The notes under the pieces were generated by a model. That model was given only the letters and a program-made list of their open reading frames with translations. It was not told the DNA's origin and searched no databases. Below are positions 5,823 to 11,668 of a stretch of DNA of 11,812 bases, one piece after another. Position 1 is the first letter of the stretch, and every line of letters starts with the position of its first letter. The stretch is from an uncultured Wenzhouxiangella sp. (GTDB lineage: Bacteria > Pseudomonadota > Gammaproteobacteria > Xanthomonadales > Wenzhouxiangellaceae). Both the position numbers and the translations under genes were made by a program. The stretch lies in contig CALEIM010000032.1 of assembly GCA_937876395.1 (NCBI GenBank), forward strand, positions 1 to 11,812, in the 5' to 3' direction.

Positions 5823-6954
5823 GCGTGTCTCGGCGGCTGCCGTTTTGACCGGCAACCAGTGCGATGCTCGCCGAGCGCATGATCAGGGCAGTCAGGCCGA
5901 GCAGGGCAACGATCATCAGGCCGGCCAGCCAGCGCCGGTAGGACTCGGCCCGGTAGGCGCCGCCGCTGCCGATGGTGGGCATTTGCTCAGGTGGGTAGGG
6001 CAGGCCGTGTTGTCGGGCGATGGATCGAATGCGCGAAAAATGGATGACCGGCGTACCGTTTTGCAGAAAATGCCCCATTACGGTGGGAACGCGAAAGGCG
6101 GCGGCTGGCGCGCTGTGGCTCAAGCCGCTGGCAAAGTAGTGATCGATGCGGTTGGGGCCGGTCGTTGCCGTGCCGCCGCCGACGTTGATGAAAGCCTTGA
6201 TTGGCTCACCGTCGGCGCCCTGGTTATAGATCCGGATGCGCTCGGCGACCGCAGACTGGTAACTGTTGGGAACAAGTACCTCCAGGCCAAGACGGGCGGC
6301 GCCTTCGTTAATCATCTGGATTCCGCTGGCGTCGAGGCCGATGCCGCGATCTTCAATTCCGCCCAGAGTCACTGCATCAACGCGGATGTCGAGTAGTTGT
6401 GCATCGCGCAGTTCCCGGACGATGTCGAGCCAGCTATATCCCGGCACGTTGGCGCCCCACTGGGAGGCCGAGCCGGAAACGATGGTAACCGCTTCGACAC
6501 CCAGCGCCTCAAGGGCTGCATAGACGGCCAGGTTGAGGGCCGGGAAAGAGCCCGAGACGGCCACGGCTACGCGGTCACCGGGCTGGACGCCGGCCTCGAC
6601 GACCAGGCGTATCACCACGGCTGCCCAGTTGGGGTTGATCGTGGCCTGCTTGGATTCAAGGTTGCCGCTGATGCTGGTCAACGGCGAGCTGGCAACGCCG
6701 ATCATGCCTGAACGCAGCGGATCGACATCCGGGTTGATCGGCATGAGCCGACCGCGAACCGGGCGCAGGGTCTCGATGGCCTGCTCCATCAGTCGCGAGG
6801 CATCCAGCATTTCGTTGTAGTAGTCGGAAGCTTCCTGATGGGTGAAGGTCTCAACCACGATCAGTGCGGCAATCGCCGCCACAGCCAGCAGCAGCAGGGC
6901 TGGAGTGGGAATGGAGGACGGACGCCAGTACAGGCGCTGGGCGCGCTCTTTCAT
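5806..6954 (-). CDS. pgsW: Poly-gamma-glutamate system accessory membrane protein (PgsW type)
   Basis: The 382-residue product has an N-terminal membrane segment at about 17-36, a large soluble region (about 40-340) and a second membrane segment at about 343-360 with a basic tail. The soluble part contains glycine-rich turns such as GDRVAVAVSGSFPALNLAVYAAL (split: GDRVAVAVSG at 126-135, then SFPALNLAVYAAL), VTIVSGSASQWGAN at 156-169 and FINVGGGTATTGPNR at 255-269. These recall a Rossmann-like or amidohydrolase-like fold, but I see no defined catalytic set. I recognise it, mainly from context and overall shape, as the family annotated poly-gamma-glutamate system protein, known from pgsB-pgsC neighbourhoods; its biochemical role is not established. 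The ATG at 6954 overlaps the pgsC stop (ATGA), and GAGGAG lies upstream within pgsC. By position it may replace PgsA/CapA as the export or membrane partner, which is inference. Confidence 0.75.
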   Translation of the reverse strand: MKERAQRLYWRPSSIPTPALLLLAVAAIAALIVVETFTHQEASDYYNEMLDASRLMEQAIETLRPVRGRLMPINPDVDPLRSGMIGVASSPLTSISGNLESKQATINPNWAAVVIRLVVEAGVQPGDRVAVAVSGSFPALNLAVYAALEALGVEAVTIVSGSASQWGANVPGYSWLDIVRELRDAQLLDIRVDAVTLGGIEDRGIGLDASGIQMINEGAARLGLEVLVPNSYQSAVAERIRIYNQGADGEPIKAFINVGGGTATTGPNRIDHYFASGLSHSAPAAAFRVPTVMGHFLQNGTPVIHFSRIRSIARQHGLPYPPEQMPTIGSGGAYRAESYRRWLAGLMIVALLGLTALIMRSASIALVAGQNGSRRDTLKPKV

Positions 6955-7517
6955 CGCAGCAACTCCTCGATCACGGATTGCGTATCGGCCCGGTTCCAGG
7001 CCTGTTCGAGCTCATAGCTCATCAGCACGTCGGGTAAAAATACAACGAGAATCAGACGCACCAGAACGGCCGATACGATCAGGCCAACCAGCGTCTTGAC
7101 CACGCCCTGGCGCTCGAACCAGATCGCGATCAGTCCGGGAATGATGTAGCCAATTACGCTCAGCTCAAAATAGCTGTACTCCGAGGAGCTTGCGCCTTCC
7201 GGCCCGCTGACCGGAAAGCTGAGTACGCCGCCCATGCTCAGGTCGATCAGGCTGCCAAAAATATAGCCGATCAGGATCATCAGCGCGGTTCGGCGACGGC
7301 CATAAACCACCATGAAACTTGCCAGGGTCCGGACAGCGATATAAGTGAGGTAGGAGGCCACCAGCGTCATGGCGACGCTCCACGGCTGTAACAGTTTGAG
7401 TGCGATATAGCCCGGCACGACCAGACCGCCGGCGGCCAGACCGAAGACTTCGACCAGTAGCAGCGTGACCAGCAGGCCGATGCCGATCGCCACCGCCAGC
7501 AGATTGAGCAGGATCAT
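6951..7517 (-). CDS. pgsC: Poly-gamma-glutamate biosynthesis membrane protein PgsC/CapC
   Basis: PgsC is the small integral membrane partner of PgsB in the polyglutamate synthase complex. The 188-residue product has the family's signature blocks: FGLAAGGLVVPGYIAL near 25-40 (compare GLVVPGY in Bacillus), SYLTYIAVRTLASFMVVYGRRRTA near 55-78 (split at VYGRRR 71-76), and IGYIIPGLIAIWFERQGVVKT near 122-142 (split at PGLIA). About five membrane segments are visible: 5-25, 47-70, 78-98, 118-134 and 140-161. Bacillus PgsC is about 149 residues; this one is longer by an insertion near 98-117 (PVSGPEGASSSEYS) and a charged C-terminal tail (163-188). The start is ATG 7517 with CGGAG upstream. It overlaps pgsB by ATGA at one end and pgsW by ATGA at the other, so the three products are probably made in fixed proportion. 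Confidence 0.87.
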   Translation of the reverse strand: MILLNLLAVAIGIGLLVTLLLVEVFGLAAGGLVVPGYIALKLLQPWSVAMTLVASYLTYIAVRTLASFMVVYGRRRTALMILIGYIFGSLIDLSMGGVLSFPVSGPEGASSSEYSYFELSVIGYIIPGLIAIWFERQGVVKTLVGLIVSAVLVRLILVVFLPDVLMSYELEQAWNRADTQSVIEELLR

Positions 7518-8719
7518 AGCGGTTGACTCCGTATGGCTCGATTATTGAAATACCTTGCAAGCTCACTGCCGCCACCGTGCACGTTGCACATGCCCACGAT
7601 CAGCGCTGTGCCGCGGGCGTGTTCAAGCACGGTTTCGAACAGTTCGTACTGGTCCAGGCCCTCAGCGACGGTCATGTGATTCGACGGAATACCGGCGGCC
7701 ACCGCGGCGCGAGCAAACAGCAGGGTGCCGCTGCCCATCAGCACGTAGTGATCGGCCGCTGTCCAGCGCCCGGCGACTTCGGCCAGTTGCTGGGAGCGCT
7801 GCGGGCGATCAAAGCGGCAGTTGACCACGGCCAGCTTGTAGCGATCCTGGCCGTAGTGTTCGACGACTTTTTCCCAAATCATTTCCGTGGAGTCCGGGTC
7901 ATTGGCCGCGAAGGCGTTAACAAAGATGAGGTCGCGACCGTAAAGATCGAGCTGCTGAACCTGGGTGGCGCCGACTTCAGGCTCCAGGCTCTGCATGCCG
8001 ACAAGTGCAGTATCCCGATCCACGCCCAGTTCCTGGCAGACTTTCAGCGCCAGGGCGACGTTTTCCGCGTGCTCGGCGTAGCGAAAAACGGCCATGGCAT
8101 CCGTGCTGATTGCATCGGCATCTTCGTCCGTGGTGACCTGCAGGCTGCTGCCGCGGTCTTTGGCCGCCATGCGAAACACTTCCAGATGCTCGCGTTCGGC
8201 GGTAAATAGCTGGGCACCGTAGGGTACCGTGCCGGCCAGCGCCAGAGCCACGTCGTGGGCTGTCGGTCCCATTACATCGAGGTGGTCGGCGCGGGCATTG
8301 GTAATCACGCCGTGGGTGGAACGCACCATCTGACGCTCGGACAGTTCCTGGTAGTGGGGCTGAAGAGCCATGCATTCCATGACGATGATTTCCGGCTTGA
8401 AGCCGACCAGGCGGCGCATGATGCGGATCTGTTCGATGATATTGGGCTGGTTGGGGCGATGAATCGGGTGATCCTGGCCATCCGGGCCGGTCAGCGCGGC
8501 AAACGAGCCGGTGGTTTTGGCGCAAACGCGCCGGCCACCCGCGCGCAGACCGGCTGCGATCAGGCGAACCACGCTGGTTTTGCCGCGCGTGCCGTTGACG
8601 TGCACACGCACCGGCAGCCGCCGCAGAACCCGGCGATGGGTCAGCGTTTCCAGCAGTCCCAGTCCGATCAATAAAGCCAGGATGCTAGTAACTGCAAGCA
8701 GAGCAAAGGTATTACTGAT
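7514..8719 (-). CDS. pgsB: Poly-gamma-glutamate synthetase PgsB/CapB, probably with an AUC start
   Basis: PgsB is a Mur-ligase-like ATP-dependent amide ligase that adds glutamate to a growing gamma-linked chain at the inner face of the membrane. Numbered from the proposed AUC at 8719 (401 residues), the ATP-binding loop is VNGTRGKTSVV at 41-51, matching VNINGIRGKST of Bacillus PgsB. Other shared blocks are AKTTGSFA, PNIIEQIRIMRRL, IVMECMALQPHYQ, GVITNARADHLDVMGPT, FVNAFAANDPDSTEMIW, VVNCRFDRPQRSQQL and IVGMCNVHGGG. Residues about 5-24 (FALLAVTSILALLIGLGLLE) form the N-terminal membrane segment that the Bacillus protein also has. The first ordinary start, a TTG at 8671, would delete most of this segment and lies about 55 bases from the AAGGAGG at 8727-8733. 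Family assignment is firm; the start codon is the open point. The stop overlaps pgsC. Confidence 0.88.
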   Translation of the reverse strand: MSNTFALLAVTSILALLIGLGLLETLTHRRVLRRLPVRVHVNGTRGKTSVVRLIAAGLRAGGRRVCAKTTGSFAALTGPDGQDHPIHRPNQPNIIEQIRIMRRLVGFKPEIIVMECMALQPHYQELSERQMVRSTHGVITNARADHLDVMGPTAHDVALALAGTVPYGAQLFTAEREHLEVFRMAAKDRGSSLQVTTDEDADAISTDAMAVFRYAEHAENVALALKVCQELGVDRDTALVGMQSLEPEVGATQVQQLDLYGRDLIFVNAFAANDPDSTEMIWEKVVEHYGQDRYKLAVVNCRFDRPQRSQQLAEVAGRWTAADHYVLMGSGTLLFARAAVAAGIPSNHMTVAEGLDQYELFETVLEHARGTALIVGMCNVHGGGSELARYFNNRAIRSQPL

Positions 8720-8726
8720 GGTCGGT

Positions 8727-8733
8727 CCTCCTT
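8727..8733 (-). promoter_or_regulatory. Strong Shine-Dalgarno site positioned for an AUC start of pgsB
   Basis: The minus strand reads AAGGAGG, then seven bases, then ATC at 8719-8717, in frame with pgsB. No ATG, GTG or TTG lies within a useful distance downstream of this site in the pgsB frame; the next is the TTG at 8671. Confidence 0.7.
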
Positions 8734-8780
8734 GGCTGCCAGTCGTTTGTGGATGGAATTTTGAGTCGATCGCGCAAAAA

Positions 8781-8807
8781 ATTATAGTGGCTCCAACGCC
8801 GCTTCAA
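8781..8807 (-). promoter_or_regulatory. Promoter of the pgsBCW cluster
   Basis: The minus strand has a perfect TATAAT at 8781-8786. TTGAAG at 8802-8807 (four of six to the -35 consensus) is 15 bases away, slightly short; ACTTGA at 8804-8809 gives 17. Transcription would begin near 8774, giving a leader of about 55 bases before 8719. This is the best -10 box in the window, which points to appreciable basal expression. It overlaps the upstream region of the divergent tRNA-Leu promoter. Confidence 0.6.
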
Positions 8808-8819
8808 GTTTGTTCGGGG

Positions 8820-8825
8820 TAAGAT
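8820..8825 (+). promoter_or_regulatory. Possible -10 box of the tRNA-Leu promoter
   Basis: TAAGAT lies 10 bases before the tRNA 5' end at 8836, in the context GTTCGGGGTAAGATTT, which closely resembles GTTGGGGTACAATTT before tRNA-Cys. As there, no -35 element is present at the normal distance; TTCAAG at 8803-8808 is only 11-12 bases away. Confidence 0.4.
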
Positions 8826-8835
8826 TTCGAACCTT

Positions 8836-8922
8836 GCCCGGGTGGCGGAATAGGTAGACGCACGGGATTTAAAATCCTGCGGTGGCAACACCATGCCGGT
8901 TCGAGTCCGGCCCTGGGCACCA
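8836..8922 (+). tRNA. tRNA-Leu (anticodon TAA)
   Basis: An 87-base class II tRNA. The acceptor stem pairs GCCCGGG (8836-8842) with CCTGGGC (8912-8918), including one G-T pair. The D arm starts TGGCGGAATAGGTAGACGC. The anticodon loop reads TTTAAAA, giving UAA, flanked by GGGAT/ATCCT-type pairing. A long variable arm (around TGCGGTGGCAACACCATG) marks the leucine/serine/tyrosine class, and the T arm has GGTTCGAGTCC. The discriminator is A (8919), as required for leucine, and CCA is encoded (8920-8922). The transporter gene on the other strand ends two bases beyond it. Confidence 0.95.
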
Positions 8923-8924
8923 GA

Positions 8925-10151
8925 TCACAGTTTGTCAGAATCGTCAGGCTCGGATTCGTCGCTGGAAACGTGCCGACTGTCCGAATCTGCCTCGGGATGC
9001 TGCTGCAAATCAGTTTCCACATAAATCACCTGCGGTGATTTCTTGTAGTCATCTGCATGATTGGCCTGATAGACCTCGCTGGCTTTGTAGTTGTTGTAGA
9101 AAAAGCGCACCAGTACCGTACCAGCCGCAGCCGCCGGCAGCGCCAGCAGCATGCCGGCAAAGCCGAACAGACTGCCGCCGGCCATCACCGAAAAAATCAC
9201 CAGAACCGGGTGCAGGCCGATGCGGTCGCCGACCAGCTTGGGCGTAAGCACATAACTTTCGATCAGCTGGCCGAGGGTGAATACGATGGCCACCGAGAGC
9301 AGAAAGCCGAAGCTGAAATCCTGGATGACTGCAGTGACCCCGGCCAGCACGGCTCCGGTAATCGCGCCCAGGTAGGGCACAAAGCTGACCAGCCCGGCGA
9401 TCATGCCGATGGCCACAGCGTTGTTCAGGCCAACCAGCGACAGGCCAATCGCATAAATGACGCCCAGGCTGACCATCACCAGCAGTTGACCGCGCAGAAA
9501 GCCGCCCAGCGCCTCGTCCATCTCCCGGGTGAGCTGAACGACCGTCGGCTCAATGTTACGCGGCAGGATATCGCGCAGCACGTTCATCAGTTGCCGCCAG
9601 TCGCGCAGCAAGTAGAAGGTCACCAGCGGAACCAGCAGCATCAGAGTGGTCCACATCAGGAAGCGTCCGCCCGACTGGGTCATGACGCTGACCAGATTGC
9701 CCGCGGCGCCGGCGATATTGGAGAAATACTGCTGAATCAGCTCCCGAGCGCTTTCGGCGTTGAAGGCCTGCAGATCAAGATCCAGATCGAGACGTTGTTC
9801 GATCCAGGGCACGACGTTTTCGCGCAGGGTGCCTACATAGCCGGGCAGGCGGGCCAGGAAATCGGCAATCTCGCGCACCAGCACCGGGATGATGACCAGC
9901 AGCAGGATCACCAGAACGGCAAAGGCGAGAATGAACACCGCGCCGACGGCCAGATCGCGGCGCATTCCGATGCGCTCCAGCCAGCCGACCAGCGGATTGG
10001 CGATATAAGCAATCAGCACGCTGATGAAAAATGGTGTCAGAACCGTTCCAAGCAGCCAGACCAGCCAGCCGGCAATCAACAGGCTGGCGACGATCCAGAG
10101 CAGCTGATAGCGGCTGAGATGGGGGAAGGGAGCTTGCCGATGCTCGTCCAT
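8925..10151 (-). CDS. AI-2E family (PerM-like) inner-membrane transporter
   Basis: This family of about 350-400-residue membrane proteins includes PerM and the TqsA/YdgG protein linked to AI-2 export, and Na+/H+ antiporters in some halophiles; the substrate here cannot be read from sequence. The start at 10151 (MDEHRQAPFPHLSRYQ) gives 408 residues and a normal N-terminus; the frame is open further up without a ribosome-binding site. Membrane segments lie at about 16-36, 38-54, 68-94, 165-182, 222-245, 246-275, 281-300 and 315-350, with a soluble domain at about 95-160. Family signatures include VPYLGAITGAVLAG (258-271), the GQLIESYVLTPKLVG stretch (294-308) followed by DRIGLHPVLVIFS (309-321), and GGSLFGFAGMLLALP (325-339). 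The C-terminal tail (about 375-408) is long and very acidic (ESEPDDSDKL). It diverges from arcA across 159 bases and converges on tRNA-Leu. Confidence 0.9.
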   Translation of the reverse strand: MDEHRQAPFPHLSRYQLLWIVASLLIAGWLVWLLGTVLTPFFISVLIAYIANPLVGWLERIGMRRDLAVGAVFILAFAVLVILLLVIIPVLVREIADFLARLPGYVGTLRENVVPWIEQRLDLDLDLQAFNAESARELIQQYFSNIAGAAGNLVSVMTQSGGRFLMWTTLMLLVPLVTFYLLRDWRQLMNVLRDILPRNIEPTVVQLTREMDEALGGFLRGQLLVMVSLGVIYAIGLSLVGLNNAVAIGMIAGLVSFVPYLGAITGAVLAGVTAVIQDFSFGFLLSVAIVFTLGQLIESYVLTPKLVGDRIGLHPVLVIFSVMAGGSLFGFAGMLLALPAAAAGTVLVRFFYNNYKASEVYQANHADDYKKSPQVIYVETDLQQHPEADSDSRHVSSDESEPDDSDKL

Positions 10152-10202
10152 GGTTCGTGGGCATTCGCGAAGGTTCGAGCGAATATTGGCAGGATGTCGG
10201 GA

Positions 10203-10214
10203 CGCTTGCAAGCG
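10203..10214. repeat. Perfect 12-base palindrome between the transporter and arcA
   Basis: CGCTTGCAAGCG is fully self-complementary and sits in the 159-base divergent intergenic region, 34 bases upstream of the arcA -10 box. The position suits an operator for a dimeric regulator, although the palindrome is short for a full site. Its half-site CTTG/CAAG recurs at 896-910 and 5744-5822. Confidence 0.35.
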
Positions 10215-10247
10215 CAACGCAGACGCGAGCCGCGCACTTTGGCCGGG

Positions 10248-10253
10248 TATACT
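10248..10253 (+). promoter_or_regulatory. Possible -10 box of the arcA promoter
   Basis: TATACT, five of six to consensus, in the context GGGTATACTTT. No recognisable -35 lies 16-18 bases upstream (GCGAGC), so an activator may be needed. Transcription would begin near 10260, giving a leader of about 50 bases. Confidence 0.45.
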
Positions 10254-10310
10254 TTCCGCGGGCGCCCATAACCGGCATGACCATCAAACCCAAGCAGGCT
10301 GTACGCATTC

Positions 10311-11555
10311 ATGTCCATCGCAATCAATGTCAATTCAGAGATCGGCCCGCTCCAGACGGTGCTCGTTCACACTCCGGGCCAGGAAATCGAGAACATGACA
10401 CCGCTGACGGCGGCGGAAGTGCTTTACGACGATATTCTCAATCTGGAGCTGGCTGCCGAAGAACATCGGCAGCTCAAAGGCGTGCTAAAAACGGTGTGTC
10501 GAACGCTGGAGCTCGACGATCTGCTCACCGAGGTGCTCGAAGACGGTCAGATCAGTGAAGCCCTGGTGCAGGCGCTGTGCGAGCTGTTCGAGTCGCCGGA
10601 GGTACGCGACGATCTGCTGGCCCTGTCGGCCAGTGACCTGGCCCGCCAGCTCATCCAGGGCACGCCGGCCAAAGCAATCAGCCTGGAGAAGTTTCTGCGC
10701 GAATCGCGCTACGCCATTCCGCCGCTGCCCAATGCCTTTTTTACCCGCGATGCGGCCATGTGCGTCAACGACCGCGTAATCATCGGTTCGATGGCTTATC
10801 GGGCGAGAGTGGCCGAGGCGCTGCTGCTGAAAACGGTGTTCAGCCGCCATCCGGAGATCGGGCTTCCGGATTTTTATTTTGACGGCACGGACAACCGCAA
10901 CGCCGAAGTCACAATCGAAGGCGGCGATCTGCTGGTCATCCGCGAAGACCTGGCGCTGATTGGTTACAGCGAGCGCACCTCGGTGGCCGGAATCGACCAG
11001 CTCATGCGCTCGATTGCCGCCCAGGGGCCGATCAACAATTTCATCGTGGTCGAGCTTCCCAAGACTCGCGCCACCATTCATCTCGACATGATTTTCACCA
11101 TGGTCGATCACGACAAATGCGTGGTCTTCCCGCCGCTGATTACCGGACGCCAGCGCTCGCGCGCCTTTCACTGCCGGTTCAACGGCGGGCCGGAAGCGAG
11201 TATTCGCGAACACCGCGATGTGCTCTCGGCGCTGGCCTCGCTGGGCGTTGATCTTGAGCCGATCAACTGCGGCGGGGATCAGGAAATTCACCAGGAGCGC
11301 GAGCAGTGGTCCAGCGGCGCCAATTTCTTCGCCTTCGCCCCCGGCCAGATTATTGGCTACCGGCACAACAGCCACACCGTTGAGGCCCTGTCCGACGCGG
11401 GTTTCAACGTCGCCGATGCACCGGACCTGATCGCCGGCCGGCGCTCGATTGCGGTCGGTGAGCGGCTGGTGGTGACCATCGGCGGCGCCGAGCTGTCGCG
11501 CGGCGGCGGCGGCTGCCGCTGCATGACCATGCCAATGGCCCGTGCCGCGCTGTGA
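10311..11555 (+). CDS. arcA: Arginine deiminase
   Basis: Arginine deiminase hydrolyses L-arginine to citrulline and ammonia, the first step of the ADI pathway, which yields ATP and ammonia. The 414-residue product matches the family length (about 406-418). Catalytic residues can be placed by motif: Asp147 in FFTRD, Glu203 and Asp206 in IEGGD, His257 and Asp259 in IHLDM, and the nucleophile Cys404 in GGCRCMTMP; this is the same set and order as in the Pseudomonas aeruginosa enzyme. The N-terminus (SEIGPLQTVLVHTPGQEIE) and the GGD-containing block at 321-323 are also typical. The start at 10311 agrees with family N-termini, although its ribosome-binding site is weak. Cys402 two residues before the nucleophile is unusual, since Pro or Ala is usual there. 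No arcB, arcC or arcD follows, so downstream steps must be encoded elsewhere or the enzyme acts alone in acid or arginine handling. Confidence 0.93.
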   Translation: MSIAINVNSEIGPLQTVLVHTPGQEIENMTPLTAAEVLYDDILNLELAAEEHRQLKGVLKTVCRTLELDDLLTEVLEDGQISEALVQALCELFESPEVRDDLLALSASDLARQLIQGTPAKAISLEKFLRESRYAIPPLPNAFFTRDAAMCVNDRVIIGSMAYRARVAEALLLKTVFSRHPEIGLPDFYFDGTDNRNAEVTIEGGDLLVIREDLALIGYSERTSVAGIDQLMRSIAAQGPINNFIVVELPKTRATIHLDMIFTMVDHDKCVVFPPLITGRQRSRAFHCRFNGGPEASIREHRDVLSALASLGVDLEPINCGGDQEIHQEREQWSSGANFFAFAPGQIIGYRHNSHTVEALSDAGFNVADAPDLIAGRRSIAVGERLVVTIGGAELSRGGGGCRCMTMPMARAAL

Positions 11556-11634
11556 GCCCGTGCGCTGCCAGGGTGGTCCGTACCAGGGCCTGGAACCATG
11601 ACCTTTGACCCTGTCTGGGCGATCGCAGCGAATC

Positions 11635-11640
11635 TAGAAT
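11635..11640 (+). promoter_or_regulatory. Possible -10 box before the right-edge gene
   Basis: TAGAAT, five of six to consensus, lies 28 bases before the GTG at 11669. A TTGACC at 11605-11610 looks like a -35 box, but the 24-base spacing is too long; the hexamer at the right distance is poor. Confidence 0.35.
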
Positions 11641-11668
11641 CAGACCTTTTGTAACAGGAGAGCCCCGC

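Noticed and set aside
5734..6396. 220-residue open frame on the plus strand opposite pgsW
   Set aside because: Antisense of pgsW, with no ribosome-binding site and no recognisable motif.
7523..8209. 228-residue open frame on the plus strand opposite pgsB
   Set aside because: Antisense of a gene with clear Mur-ligase motifs; no independent support.
9057..10271. 404-residue open frame on the plus strand opposite the AI-2E transporter gene
   Set aside because: It is rich in Gln, His, Asp and Arg without domain signals, and it is the antisense of a clear membrane protein; its length follows from high GC.
10277..10558. Upstream ATG whose frame overlaps the arcA start, as a possible regulatory upstream ORF
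   Set aside because: No Shine-Dalgarno site, no hydrophobic or patterned product, and Arg/Ser-rich shadow composition after arcA begins.
11574..11597. Possible terminator after arcA around CCAGGGCCTGG
   Set aside because: The palindrome has a one-base centre and no T-run; no stable hairpin with a workable loop is apparent.
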